Source: Ooceraea biroi (taxonomy: Eukaryota; Arthropoda; Insecta; Hymenoptera; Formicidae). From it: DNA of 64,000 bases. A model generated the notes under the pieces. That model made no database searches. It was not told the DNA's origin and saw only the letters and a list, made by a program, of their open reading frames with translations. A program made the translations under genes and the position numbers. Positions 46,894-57,362 of the stretch are shown in pieces (position 1 is the first letter of the stretch; each line of letters begins with the position of its first letter). The DNA is taken from positions 1,488,001-1,552,000 of the forward strand of contig NC_039519.1 of assembly GCF_003672135.1 (NCBI RefSeq), written 5' to 3'.

Positions 46894-48311
46894 CTATCTA
46901 CGCTCGTTCACAGCCCGCTTTGCGAGAGGGCGGGGGGCAGGGGCTTCGCCAGTATATAAAAGAAATTGTCTCAACTCTGTGGCTTTCCATAAGCTTAAGA
47001 AATGTAACTCTCGTGGCTTACGAACAAATTCTGCGGGAATTGCCGTCCGTATTTTAATTAACGATCTTGAAATCTTGTTTACTAATTGTGTCGGCAATCG
47101 AACATTTAAGGTCCGGATAACCAAAAATTTAAACTTTTTTTGACCACACCAATGCAAACCAAGTATGTAATCCAAGCATGTAATCCAAGCATGTAATCCA
47201 AGCATGTAATCCAACGGGATGTCTGTTATCATTCCCAAATTCGGTATATCTAATAAAATGCTCGATCCAGTATGGTGCTCTATCTGTCTTTGTTGAAGAA
47301 AGCTTTCATTTGTCCGTTTAGGACAATTTATATCCGGGAAACACATTTTCCTATCAATATATTCGCCTTCAGTTGTACACTTAGCACAACTAAAGCAACC
47401 CGTATGTCCTTTTGTGGCAGTTAGAAAAGATTTTGCGGGTGTATCAGCAATTAATGAATGTATAGATACAGATATATGTTTTCCTCTATATTCGAGTCCT
47501 TCAGTCACAAGAATTTGTGCTTCATCCACAAAGTCACGCAAAAATTCGTTGCAATCGTACGGTTTCTTGGAACCAAAATAACAGCCAATGATAAAAATGT
47601 TACTTAGGTCGGGTATTACCAAACCTAAAATAGACCACAATTGATTAGTAGAAGAATTTGAAATTGGTAGTCCATCTATGCTGATTTGCACTTCAATTAA
47701 ATCAACGTCAATCTGACTTTTTTGTAGAAACGCCATAATTTCTGATCTTAAACCATTATGAAAGTATTCTCCTGGTGCAACACTCCGAATATTTGTACTT
47801 TTTGGTGTTTTCATCAATGTTTTAGAGTTTTCGGCAACTCAAAGCCACGTTTTCTTAAAATCAACAATAATGCAGTCATTGCTACATGTGATATCTGAAA
47901 GTGTGTTGCCCAGTTTGTTAAATCGTTTCTAATTGATAAATCAGCAAATAAATTTGTATGGCAAGCATTTTCCTCATTATTTACAGTGAGTACGGCTGGA
48001 TACAATAAATCCTCCACATTAAAACTGCTGTCGTAATGAAAGTCATATGCACCATCTTCATTATCAGAAACAACAATACATTGTTGTGGCAGTTCATTTC
48101 TTAGTGTAATATTTGTTGTTTGATTAAAATTGTTACTAACATCGGTAACTTCATGTGCACTAATATCACTTGAACTTTGCTGATTATTCATATCAGCAAA
48201 ATCTGTCGATACATTATTCGTATTTTCAGTAATTATACTATTACGTGCATTGCATTTTAATCGTTGGTAATGTCTTTTTGACATTTCCGACAGCAACTTT
48301 CGCTTTGGCAT
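46894..48311 (-). pseudogene. Transposase-derived gene (Tnp2-like?), frameshifted
   Basis: Two minus-strand frames overlap by 4 bases: 48311-47814 (165 residues, from ATG) and 47817-46894 (307 residues). They read as one protein broken by an indel near 47815. Conserved-looking pieces are DGLPISNSSTNQLWSILG, a Cys pair GCFSCAKC, HHTGSSILLDIPNLG, PLDYM, then EFVRKPRELHFLSLWKATEL and RQFLLYTG. This architecture matches a widespread animal family of transposase-derived proteins that I associate with Tnp2/CACTA; that assignment is from memory. The expected DYMHL region is disrupted by a 13-base tandem repeat at 47163-47214, and the frame between the repeat and about 47110 is shifted. No terminal repeats found. 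Confidence 0.6.
47163..47214. repeat. 13-base tandem repeat inside the transposase-derived gene
   Basis: Four copies of an AAGCATGTAATCC-type unit (the first has AAGTATG). The three extra copies total 39 bases, so the frame through the array stays open, but the family motif after DYM is replaced by repeat-encoded residues. Confidence 0.85.
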
Positions 48312-48955
48312 GGCTAGTATATCCTACAAAATAAATTAATATGCTATTTTTCTGTTTCATATATAAATTCAAATATTTAATATTTATTCTTTTTTAATAC
48401 ATTATATTACTTTCACATAATTAGCTTATATTATATTACTTTTATTTCATACTTTTCATATATTATGCTTTTCAATACTAAGGGGCTAACTTCACACAGG
48501 TTAAAAAGTAATCTTAAAAAGAAAAACCAGCTTCTTGGGCTTTATATAGTGTACACTAGAGTTACTATAATCAGAGTTAATACTTAATGAAAGTATTTTC
48601 GAGGGATTCTCAACGCTTTATTTTTAGAGAAAATTGGATGCGATCGAATTATTCCTCTATATGCGAAGTTTATAATGTTATATAAACAATAAATTAAATC
48701 TTATTCAAATTTTTTTATCTTTCCCTAACATTATTATACTTTATAAATACATAATTTTTCCATTCTCTTCACTAAAACAAACCAAATGCCTATACAATTT
48801 TATTTAAAAAATTAAATCCTTCTTAACATCAAATAATAATGATAATGTGCCCATTATTACTATTTAAACCTTTGCTTTTATTAACAATAATCACACAATA
48901 GTTAAAATTTTACTTATAAATAAATAATTTCTAATGAAACATACACTGAAACAAT

Positions 48956-49227
48956 AGGTATATTTTGCTCCAAACATGTGGGAAAAAAGAAGTGATACTC
49001 GAAAATTAAAAGCAGTTCCAACAGTATTTGGATTTTTTATGAAAAAAATACTAGTAGAAGAAACAAAGAATAATATCAACACGAATCAGACAGATGAAAC
49101 AGTCAACATTAACGAATCTGTCAATAATAATATTTATGATGTCCATGAACTCATTGATGATGTCTCAAATAAAGAACACCAAGTAAATATCAACATATTT
49201 ACTTGGTGTTCCTCTCAACAGAGGTGA
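48956..49227 (+). pseudogene. THAP-domain C-terminal fragment
   Basis: The frame through 48976 reads YFAPNMWEKRSDTRKLKAVP then TVFGFF. This fits the end of a THAP zinc-finger domain, whose hallmark is the AVPTIF motif. The frame upstream is closed by TAG at 48955-48957, which could equally be a 3' splice acceptor, so the N-terminal part with the zinc-binding CxxC may lie in a missing exon. The rest (to 49227) is Asn-rich and low complexity. THAP domains occur in P-element-type transposases and in host genes derived from them; the rest of such a protein is not seen here. Confidence 0.5.
49173..49212. repeat. Perfect hairpin, 17-18 bp arms
   Basis: GAACACCAAGTAAATAT at 49174-49190 and its exact reverse complement at 49195-49211, with a CAAC loop. 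It lies between the THAP fragment and the Copia element. Confidence 0.85.
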
Positions 49228-49418
49228 AATATAATTTTGATTTGCGCGCCTCTACGTTTCGCACACTCTATCGAGAGGAGTACTCAAATATTCTAAGGTG
49301 TTACACTGCGTGTACGAGAGTGTAAGAATAAACCTTTCTTATTCTGTTTCCGGCAATCATACGGTACACACGTGTACTTTCTTCACTGCCTACCCCGAAT
49401 CACCTGATTATTATAATA
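49213..49418 (+). promoter_or_regulatory. Probable 5' LTR (or its remnant) of a Copia element
   Basis: About 200 bases directly before a primer-binding site. It contains AATAAAC at about 49327, a possible polyadenylation signal. I cannot define the LTR start, and no matching 3' LTR was recognised in the window. Confidence 0.4.
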
Positions 49419-49432
49419 GGTTATGGGCCCAG
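49419..49432 (+). promoter_or_regulatory. Copia-type primer-binding site
   Basis: GGTTATGGGCCCAG fits the primer-binding site of insect Copia elements, complementary to an internal part of the initiator methionine tRNA. It sits at the expected place, about 130 bases before the gag start. Confidence 0.7.
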
Positions 49433-49560
49433 GCTAGGTAAACGTTACGAGACGAACCTACGAAGGACGATCAATAAGTGAAATAAGCGCGTCGCGTATA
49501 AAGTCACAGTGAAAAGTGATACGAACTGCTGAATATACGAGCCACGTGTCCGACATAGTC

Positions 49561-50343
49561 ATGGAAGAATCCGGAAGCCACGGTATCGGACAAATTGAGA
49601 AGCTGGTTGGCCGAGAGAACTATTCCTGGTGGAAGTTTGCAATGCAGACATGTCTCGAAGCCGAAGATCTGTGGGGCTGTGTGCTAGGCACCGCAGAATA
49701 TGTCTCAAATGCTAAGAAGATGACCAAGGCACGGGCAAAGATCGTGTTAGCGGTGAATAAGCAAAACTATGGACACATCCAGGGAACGTCGACGCCGAAG
49801 CAAGCGTGGGACAATCTACGGAAGGCTTTTGAAGACAAGGGCTTGACCAGGAAGGCAGGGTTACTACGCACTCTTACTTCAACAAGGCTAAAAGACTACG
49901 CAACGGTGGAAGAATACGTGAATAAATTAACGACCACAGCTCACAGTTTGAAGGAGCTTGAGTTCGAAGTCAAGGACGAGATGATAGGAGCACTATTATT
50001 ATCCGGTCTTCCTAAGGAATACAGGCCGATGATAATGGGCCTTGAAAGCTCAGGAACTCCTATAACCGCAGACGCAATGAAGGTCAAATTACTACAAGAT
50101 ATACGGACGACTAATTCACAATCAACGAGTGGAACAGAAGCAGCTCTATATACGAAGACAGGCGAAAAATCTAGTAGAGACAAGAGCAAATTAAGGAGGT
50201 GCTTCATTTGCGGAAAACCGGGCCATTACGCGGCAAAGTGTCGAAGCAAAACACGAGAAGCGTACAAGGGCAAAGAAGAAAACAAATACAAGGCATTTGC
50301 GACCTTCACGGAAGGCAAGAAGAAGAAGAAGGACGCGGAATGA
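49561..50343 (+). pseudogene. Copia gag (nucleocapsid polyprotein part)
   Basis: Starts at ATG 49561 (MEESGSHG). It has the UBN2/retrotran_gag_2-type Copia gag fold: LVGRENYSWWKFAMQTCLE, then AWDNLRKAFEDKG, LSGLPKEYRPMI, and a single zinc knuckle CFICGKPGHYAAKC near residue 220, followed by a Lys-rich tail. The frame closes at TGA 50341-50343, just before the protease motif, where related elements usually have Trp. The stop therefore looks like a TGG-to-TGA mutation, not a natural gag end; Copia gag and pol are normally one frame. Confidence 0.8.
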
Positions 50344-51431
50344 TACATTGATTCCTGTGCTTCATCACACATGTCAGGGAGCAAGGAATGTCTAAATAAT
50401 TTAAGACAGTGATAATTACTGCAGCAAATCACGGAGAGATGCAAGCTGTAGCGGTCGGGACGGCCGAAATTGAAGTGATAATTGCTGGCAATAGACAGAC
50501 AATCAAGATTGAAGACGTACTATACGTTCCAGGCTTGGCAGCAAATTTACTGTCAGTCGAGAAGATCGCGAAGAAGGGCTACGAGATAAGAATCAAAAAG
50601 GAGAGCTGCAAAATCATCGACTCAGAGGGTGAGCTGACAGCGACGGCACGGACCAGCGGAGGGGTCTACAAGCTGAATTTGGCACACGAACAGGCATACG
50701 CTGCGAAAGAGGACAGACAACGAGGAAATCTGTGGCATAGAAGACTGGGGCACATAGGCAGTAGCGGTATGAAAAAACTAGCAGAAATATACGGTAGGGA
50801 CTTATCTAAATTCAAAGTAAACAAAGACTTATGTGATATTTGTGTTCAAGGGAAGAATGCTCGTAAACCTTTCCCGGCTAGTGGTAAACGTGCGGAAGCA
50901 TTATTAGATTTAATACATTCCGATATTTGCGGGGCTATGTCATGCGAATCAGTAGGCGGAACGAAATATTTCATTACCTTCATAGATGATTATAGTAGAA
51001 AAAAGTTTGTTTATTTCCTTAAGAATAAAAGTGAAGCTTTTGTAGCATTTAAGAGATTTAAGGCATATGCGGAAAGACAAACCGGAAAGAAAATAAAGGC
51101 AATACGAACCGATGATGGACGCGAATATATAAATCGGCAATTTAGCGACTTCCTCCATGAACAAGGCATAGTACATCAAAAGACGGTACCGTACACTCCG
51201 CAACAAAACGGGTTAGCCGAACGCGCGAATAGAAGCATAGTAGAACGTGCAAGGTGTTTTTTAATGGATTCTAATTTATCTAGAAAATTCTGGGCAGAAG
51301 CAACATCTACGGCAACGTATCTATTGAATAGGAATCCGGCCAGTATATTGAAAGGAAAAGCACCGGAAGAACTATGGACAGGAGTCAAACCAACGCTAAA
51401 ACATCTTCAAGTTTTTGGATGCAAAACATGA
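50344..51431 (+). pseudogene. Copia protease and integrase
   Basis: In frame after the gag stop, YIDSCASSHM is the aspartic protease active-site region, with Cys where Gly is usual (DSGAS). A deletion/frameshift near 50400 precedes a 340-residue frame (50409-51431). It shows LYVPGLAANLLSV, the pre-integrase zinc-binding region LWHRRLGHIGSSGMKKL with CDICVQGK, and the integrase core with DLIHSDICG, IRTDDGREY and TPQQNGLAERANRS (D, D and E present). The frame stops at TGA 51429-51431 inside the conserved VFGCK region, so the polyprotein is broken at least three times. Confidence 0.85.
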
Positions 51432-52002
51432 GCGCACATACCTAAAAAAAGAGGGATAAATGGGACTCTAAAGCGGAAGAATTAATCTTCATCGAATATG
51501 ATGATCAGGTAAAAGGTTACAGGTTAATTGATCCTAAAACTAAAAAGATTACTGTAAGTAGAGATGTGATATTTAAGGAAAACACTAATGATAATTTAAT
51601 AAACGATGGCGAAGAAGTTTTTAAATACAGTATAAATTCAAGCGATCAGGAAGAAAGTAAGGGACAAAAATCAGAATAAACGGAGGAATCAGAACAAGAA
51701 GAGGAATCAGAACAAAAAGAGGAATCAAAACGAGAAGACGAAGAAGAACAACAAAGCGAGCCAGAAGAACCTCGAAAATCTCAAAGGAAGAAACCAGTAC
51801 AGAGACTAGGGTCTGTATCGTACTTAACGAAAGAAAAGCCTACAGAGACACCTGAAACGTATAAGGAAGCAATGGAAAATGCCGAAAGTCGAAAGTGGAA
51901 ACAGGCAATTAAAGAAGAGATTGAAGCACTAGAGAAGAATAATACATGGGAGAAAATTAAACGCTCTCCAGGCATAAAGACGCTTACTGCAAGATGAGTC
52001 CC
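51432..52002 (+). pseudogene. Copia integrase C-terminus, linker and start of RT
   Basis: After further frame changes the sequence reads KWDSKAEELIFIEYDD, GYRLIDPKTKKITVSRDVIF, then an acidic Glu-rich linker, then RKWKQAIKEEIEALEKNNTW, the standard beginning of Copia reverse transcriptase. Stops occur at 51677 and 51994-51996 (TGA, apparently replacing Trp). Copia homology ends at 52002, where the inverted end of an insertion begins. Confidence 0.75.
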
Positions 52003-52623
52003 ATACAGCACAGAAGCTGCAGCAATATTGCTGCAACGTTACAACTTTGCATATTGCAATGCAATATTGCAGAAACATTGCAAAGACAATTTGGTGCAAT
52101 GTTAATTCAGTAATGTTGCAGCAATATTTCAAAACAATGTTAAAATAGCAATACATATATTTTGCGATCAACGCGTATATTACGGAGCTACGTTCCGACT
52201 TTTGCTGTTAGTACTGAAAATTTATAGTTCATATATTACGTACATTTAACTTAAACAGTTATTTAAATATTTTTTCTTATGCAATTCGGAACAGAGCAGC
52301 AATCACCTAACTTTTTCTCTAAGGCGGAAGAAAAGTGAAAAGTTTCATATTTTAAAATATCACATATATCTTATACGGAACTTTTCACTTGTAACGTTTC
52401 CATCGTAGAGGACAAAATACGTTATCGCTGCGCTGAGCTAGAATTGGCTAGAATTAAATTTATTGGTTACCGCGTCGATCAAGCACGGCAAGCGTTACCG
52501 CCACGCGCTTTTGTCTGCCGGCAAGTGATAAGTACACACGTGCGTATTACATTGGGACGATATACATCCAGGGAACAATTAATTCTTGGAGGTTTGTATT
52601 ATTTAAGATTTTTATATATATAT

Positions 52624-53216
52624 ACAGGGTGTTTCCTAAGTAAGTAGACAAACTTAAGGAAGATATTCCTTAGCTTATTTTAAGAAGAAAAGGTCATATA
52701 AACATATGTCCTAAACTGCTTTGTTTTCCAAAAAAAAGTATCTGTCATTGTAAATACGTCTTGCTTGACGAGCGTTTCCATTAGCAAGACCGTATACGAA
52801 ATGCATATCTGCCATTTCGGCGTTTGTGTAATTTACCATAATTAATAAAATTACTAAACTTAATAGGAACTAATAAAGTTTGCGTCAAAGATAACGTGAT
52901 AGCAGTGATGCCGGATAGCGTGCTTTTGCAGTACGAGTCAACAGCGGTGGGGATGGAGTGGGGATGATCTCGCGGCGGCCGCGCGGCGCAGTCTGAAGCG
53001 AGTGTTCACTTGCGGCGCCGCGAGACCATCCCCACTCCATCCCCATCGCTGTTGACTCGTACTGCAAAAGCACGCTATCCGAAAAGTGAACGAAAACAGT
53101 GATGTACTTTTTTTGGAAAACAAAGCAGTTTAGGACATATATTTATATGACCTTTTCTTCTTAAAATAAGCCAAGGAATATCCTCCTTAAGTTTGTCTAC
53201 TTACTTAGGAAACACC

Positions 53217-53219
<3 letters not shown>
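52624..53219. mobile_element. MITE with about 110 bp inverted ends, transposase-start remnant
   Basis: Ends are ACAGGGTGTTTCCTAAGTAA and its reverse complement, with arms of about 110 bases almost identical. On the minus strand from ATG 52839 the frame reads MADMHFVYGLANGNARQARR, the start of a DUF4817-type mariner-like transposase. It is therefore an internally deleted derivative of an autonomous element related to, but distinct from, the one at 53220-55054. A second, GC-rich palindrome sits inside (52913-53082). Confidence 0.8.
52913..53082. repeat. GC-rich palindrome nested in the MITE
   Basis: CGGATAGCGTGCTTTTGCAG to the left and its reverse complement to the right. The arms are about 70 bases, with a GC-rich centre containing GGCGGCCGCGCGGCGC. 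The composition differs sharply from the AT-rich MITE around it. Confidence 0.8.
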
Positions 53220-53269
<50 letters not shown>

Positions 53270-53272
<3 letters not shown>

Positions 53273-53952
53273 ATGAGCCCATACATGGCTATTATGAGAA
53301 TTGAATATGCCTCGTCTTGTAAAGGTCGCTTCATCTGTCCATAATATCATTGATGAGAAAAGATTGTCCCTTTCTACTGCATTCACATACCAGTTACAAA
53401 ATTCGACTCGTTTCTGATAATCGATTGGAAGTAATTCTTGTACAGGTGTGTAATGATATGCGAATCTGTCATCAGCACGCAATGTTCTCCAAATAGTGTT
53501 TCGTGATATCTGCAGTTGAGCTGAAGCACGTCGAACACTTTGTGTAGGAGTATTATCAAAAAGATTTAAGATTCTTTCCGAGCGTCGTCGGTGTCTAGAG
53601 CTGAACGAACATCATCATATTCATTCATAGGTCGAAATGAACCCAAATTACGTAATTGCAAATGGGTATTACTAAACACAGAACTATCTGGTACTCTCCT
53701 GTTAGGAAATCTACGTTGATACTCTCGTACGGCAGCTCGTGCATTTCCGTCACAGAATCCGTACACGAAATGAATATCAGTGTATTCCTCATTTGAAAAC
53801 ACTTTTGGCATTCTGATAGTAATTGCTAGTTCATACGACGATTGAAATCTAACAGCTACTGTTGTGAAAGTAACAATCATACTGAATCGTTTCAACATAG
53901 TGAACATGAATACATGTGAATACACATAACATAAACATCTTCGACCTTCCAA
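53270..53952 (-). pseudogene. Mariner-like transposase, N-terminal half (inverted)
   Basis: Minus-strand frames 53952-53566 and 53482-53270 read as one protein with a frameshift near 53570. It begins at the second Met region (MPKVFSNEEYTDIHFVYGF) with a DUF4817-type helix-turn-helix segment (NARAAVREYQRRFPNRRVP). VRRASAQLQISRNTIWRTL follows, then YQKRVEFCNW and LWTDEATFTR, which holds the first catalytic Asp. Coding sequence stops at HVWAHNN, at the (TA)n tract. The other half is on the opposite strand. Confidence 0.8.
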
Positions 53953-54329
53953 ATTCTACACTATGTTCCGTTGTTACTTATCTCATATTTCTTTTCAATA
54001 TTGGTTTATAACTTTGTAATAAAGCATTTCTAAGCAAACTCGATATAAGAATTTTTTCTTATTTCCACTAGTAGAATATGCTCCCGCAGTTTGTCGGTTA
54101 AAACCCGGGACACCCTGTATATATATATATATATATATGCTTTATTACAAAGTTATAAACCAATATTGAAAAGAAATATGAGATAAGTAACAACGGAACA
54201 TAGTGTAGAATTTGGAAGGTCGAAGATGTTTATGTTATGTGTATTCACATGTCTTCATGTTCACTATGTTGAAACGATTCAGTATGATTGTTACTTTCAC
54301 AACAGTATATATATATATATATATATATA

Positions 54330-54866
54330 CTACCACATACTACCAGACAAAGAAACTTTCAACACGAATTTCGATGTAATGTTTGGATGGGTATGCTTCA
54401 TGACCGGCTTATTGGTCCGTTCTTTTTACCTGACCGATTGAACGGAGAATCTTTTCGAAGATTCCTATCAAACGATTTACCAATTTTGATGGAAAATGTG
54501 CCACTGCAGTTTCGCCAAAACAGCTGGATACAGTTAGACGGTTGTCCATCGCACTATGCTAGACAAGTTAGAAACTGGTTAGATGAACATTATGCTCATA
54601 GGTGGATTGGTCGAGGAGGACCGGTTTTCTGGCCTCCAAGATCGCCCGATTTAACGCCTGTTGATTTTTATTTATGGGGAACTTTAAAAAATAAAGTTTA
54701 CAGTACAGAAGTAATCTCGCTTGAAGATTTAAAGCAACGAATTACTAATTCAGTTACTGAGATGCAACAAAATTTTCAGGAATGTCGTACTGTAACAAAT
54801 TCTGTACTACGTCGATGTCTAGCTTGTATCGATGTGCAAGGACAACATTTTGAAATGCGTCACTAA
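54330..54866 (+). pseudogene. Mariner-like transposase, C-terminal half
   Basis: Continues the protein of the previous entry almost without loss: HTTRQRNFQHEFRCNVWMG, RFLSNDLPILMENV, then IQLDGCPSHYARQV (second Asp) and PPRSPDLTPVDFYLWGTLK (third acidic residue). There are 41 residues between the last two Asp positions, a DD41D spacing, rather than the DD34D of classical mariner. The frame is open to its stop at 54864-54866. It is separated from its first half by an inversion, so no full protein can be made. Confidence 0.85.
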
Positions 54867-55500
54867 ATCATTGCGTACATAATTTTTATTTTTGTGAAAA
54901 AATCCGTTGTTACTTATCTCATATTTCTTTTCAATATTGGTTTATAACTTCGTAATAAAGCATTTCTAAGCAAACTCGATATAAGAATTTTTTCTTATTT
55001 CCACTAGTAGAATATGCTCCCGCAGTTTGTCGGTTAAAACCCGGGACACTCTGTATTATATATGGGTAATTGTGAAGGAGGGCTCCTTCCTCTCCGATTT
55101 CCTTCAAACTTGGTAGAAATGTATATTTTGGTTCTAAAACACGATTGCGAGAAGGAAAATCGTCGCTCTTAAGTAGAACCAAAGTTACAGCTTACTGAAA
55201 AATGACAGTTTCGGGGTTAGGAAATCTGTCATACCGGCAATCTACGGGCGTAGCGCATACTGACCAAGCATGCGCGGTGATGTGATTGGAGATATAGAGT
55301 AGAGTGATCACGTGATAGCTGTCTGATTGGTAAGTTAGAAAAGTAACATAATTTAAAAGGTCAGGGATATACTATTGTTGCTATTAGTCGTCTTATTGTT
55401 CTATATTTAATTAGTAATAAAGACACGGCGCTGATAGCGCTAGTGTCTCCCCGAGCGCGAAATGATTCTCTTTTGTTTTATCCTAAGTTATTATATCAAG

Positions 55501-55851
55501 ATGCAGCTGCACGACTTCTTGGCCGTGACACATAATAAAGAAAATTTGATAAATTTTTTAATCGAGCATCATTTAATAAACAAAGAAATACAGTGTCCGA
55601 AGTGTAATAGCAATTTGGAAATTAACACAAGTAATCTTACATTTCGCTGCTATAAAGTATACTATGAACAAAATAACCATAAAAAACGTGTGAAGAAACA
55701 ATGTTCTTTTCAAACAAGTGCAAAGTGTGCTACATGGTTCTCCAAATCAAAATTAGATTTGGAAACAGTATGCCGACTAACCGCATACTTTATAATGTTG
55801 CGTCCTCCAAGACAACAATTTTTGTGCGAAGAGCTGCACCTTTTGGATATT
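55501..55851 (+). pseudogene. Merlin transposase, N-terminal zinc-ribbon part
   Basis: Probable start at MQLHDFLAVTHNKE (ATG 55501); upstream in-frame residues are hydrophobic and look like leader translation. IQCPKCNSNLEIN and FRCYKV, with further Cys, form a zinc-ribbon-like DNA-binding region. KKQCSFQTSAKCATWFSKSK follows, then RLTAYFIMLRPPRQQFLCEE. The sequence is cut at 55851 by an inserted element. Confidence 0.8.
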
Positions 55852-55954
55852 GTTCCGAAAGGAACATGTCGAGTTTATGGTAGTCCTTTTGTGTACTGAA
55901 TATAGATACCAAAATAGTGTAAAATACAAAATTTTAGCCGCGGCAAATCATTTT

Positions 55955-56440
55955 TGGATATACTTTAGAAAAGTTCCTGCTCAGAAACTTAAAAGAAAGT
56001 GTTTGTACGGATTTCTCGTGGAGAGGAGAGCACGAAAAAATCGATTTTAGCTGTCGGAAATTTGACCAAAACCAAGAAAGCCGCATCTAGTTTTTAGTAG
56101 TTTTTACTGAATTTTCGCGATTTTTCCGATTATAGTGACTTAAAATGTAAGCAGCCCGCGTAAGATCTGTGATCAAAACGGCTATACTTTAGAATATTCA
56201 CCTATAACCTAACCTAACCTAACCTAAACTAATCTAACCTAACCTAACCTAACATTTTTTCTGTGCAAAAATCGCAAAATTCAGTAAAACTCGCCAAAAA
56301 CTAGGTGCTGCTCTCTTGGTTTTTGACAACTTTCCGACAACTAAAATCGATTTTTTCGTGCTCTCCTCTCCCCGGGAAACCCGTGCAAACACTTTTTTTA
56401 AGTTTCTGAGCAGGGACTTTTCTAAAGTATAGCCGAAAGT
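55955..56440. repeat. Foldback with telomeric repeats in its loop
   Basis: TACTTTAGAAAAGTTCCTGC to the left and its imperfect reverse complement near 56410-56435 bound arms of about 170 bases. The loop holds the CCTAA array at 56205-56253. Confidence 0.75.
56205..56253 (-). repeat. Interstitial (CCTAA)n telomeric repeats
   Basis: About ten units of TAACC with two variants (TAAAC, TAATC) in the middle. These are insect-type telomere repeats, here in C-strand orientation on the plus strand. Confidence 0.9.
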
Positions 56441-56474
56441 TTATACTGGGAAAGTATATGCTTGGGTGGAGAGC

Positions 56475-56505
56475 ACTAGGTGACGGGCGAGGCCCGTCAC
56501 CTAGT
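56475..56505. repeat. Perfect hairpin, 13 bp arms
   Basis: ACTAGGTGACGGG, loop CGAGG, CCCGTCACCTAGT. GC-rich within AT-rich surroundings. Confidence 0.85.
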
Positions 56506-56892
56506 ACTCTTCCACATCAAAAAAATAACTAAACTTTGAGGTGACAAAAAATACAAGATATAAAAAAAAAATATATAAAAAAGACACAAAACACAAAAAA
56601 ATGAACAAATGGAACTAAAAACCTGCCACGTCCTCGTCGTTAGTTCTGGTTAATACTAAGAGCAGGAACATATAAATATCTTCTAACGAACATACAGAAC
56701 GTATCAAAAAAGTAAAAAAAAAAAAAACAGTTTTTCTTTACTGTAATAGCGTTTAGTTTACATTTTTCTATTAGGTAAAAACTTCGGAAAAAATGATTTG
56801 CCGCGGCTAAAATTTTGTATTTTACACTATTTTGGTATCTATTTTCAGTACACAAAAGGACTACCATGAACTCGACATGTTCCTTTCGGAAC

Positions 56893-57362
56893 AACAGCCT
56901 ACCTTTCCCCTCATTCGGTCGTTGACTGGATTTCCTTTTGCCGAGAGGTAAGTATAATATAATTATTTATTACGAGCAAAATTCGCATGGAATACAGCCA
57001 ACATTAATGTATAACATGATATAGGTTTGCTTATTTTGGGCGGAAAAAATTCCACCAAACTGGGAGGTTCGGATAAAATCGTCGAAATCGACGAGGCGAA
57101 AATCGGCAAGAGGAAATTCAACTGCGGCCGAATAATAAAGGGGAACTGGATCTTCGGTGGATACGAACGGGAATCTGGAAAAATATTTCTAGTACCCGTT
57201 CCAGATCGCACAGGAGAAACTTTGCTGGGTGTTATTAAAGAGTGGATTCTACTTGGAACAACGATAATGTCAGATTGCTGGAAGTCATACAATTGTTTGA
57301 ACAATGAAGGTTTCCAGCATCTGACAGTGAATCACAGCATGAATTTCGTTGATCCAGGTACT
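56893..57362 (+). pseudogene. Merlin transposase, central DDE exons
   Basis: Just after the inserted element the frame reads LSPHSVVDWISFCRE (to 56947), then a GTAAGT donor, a 77-base AT-rich intron-like gap and an AG acceptor at 57023-57024. The next part reads GSDKIVEIDEAKIGKRKFN (first catalytic Asp in EIDEAK), GNWIFGGYERESGKIFLVPV, TIMSDCWKSYN (second Asp) and NHSMNFVDPGTG, ending at another GTAAGT (57363). This is the IS1595/ISXO2-type DDE domain typical of Merlin. The join across the first intron is out of phase near 57027, so an indel or another splice site is needed. Confidence 0.8.

Larger units (their letters stand above)
53220..55054. mobile_element. Rearranged IS630-Tc1-mariner element with about 150 bp inverted ends
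   Basis: Both ends carry the same long terminal repeat ending ACCCGGGACACCCTGT (54100-54116) or the CTCTGT variant (55039-55054), with about 150 bases shared inward. The first half of the transposase lies on the minus strand (53952-53270), the second half on the plus strand (54330-54866). (TA)n tracts at 53219-53268, 54115-54138 and 54306-54328 mark the breakpoints. A second copy of the 5' segment lies at 54139-54305. Confidence 0.75.
55852..56892. mobile_element. Foldback/MITE inserted in the Merlin transposase
   Basis: Inverted ends of about 100 bases begin GTTCCGAAAGGAACATGTCG and contain TTTTAGCCGCGGCAAATCAT. No clear target-site duplication. It contains a second foldback (55955-56440), CCTAA repeats and a small perfect hairpin (56475-56505). 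Confidence 0.7.
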
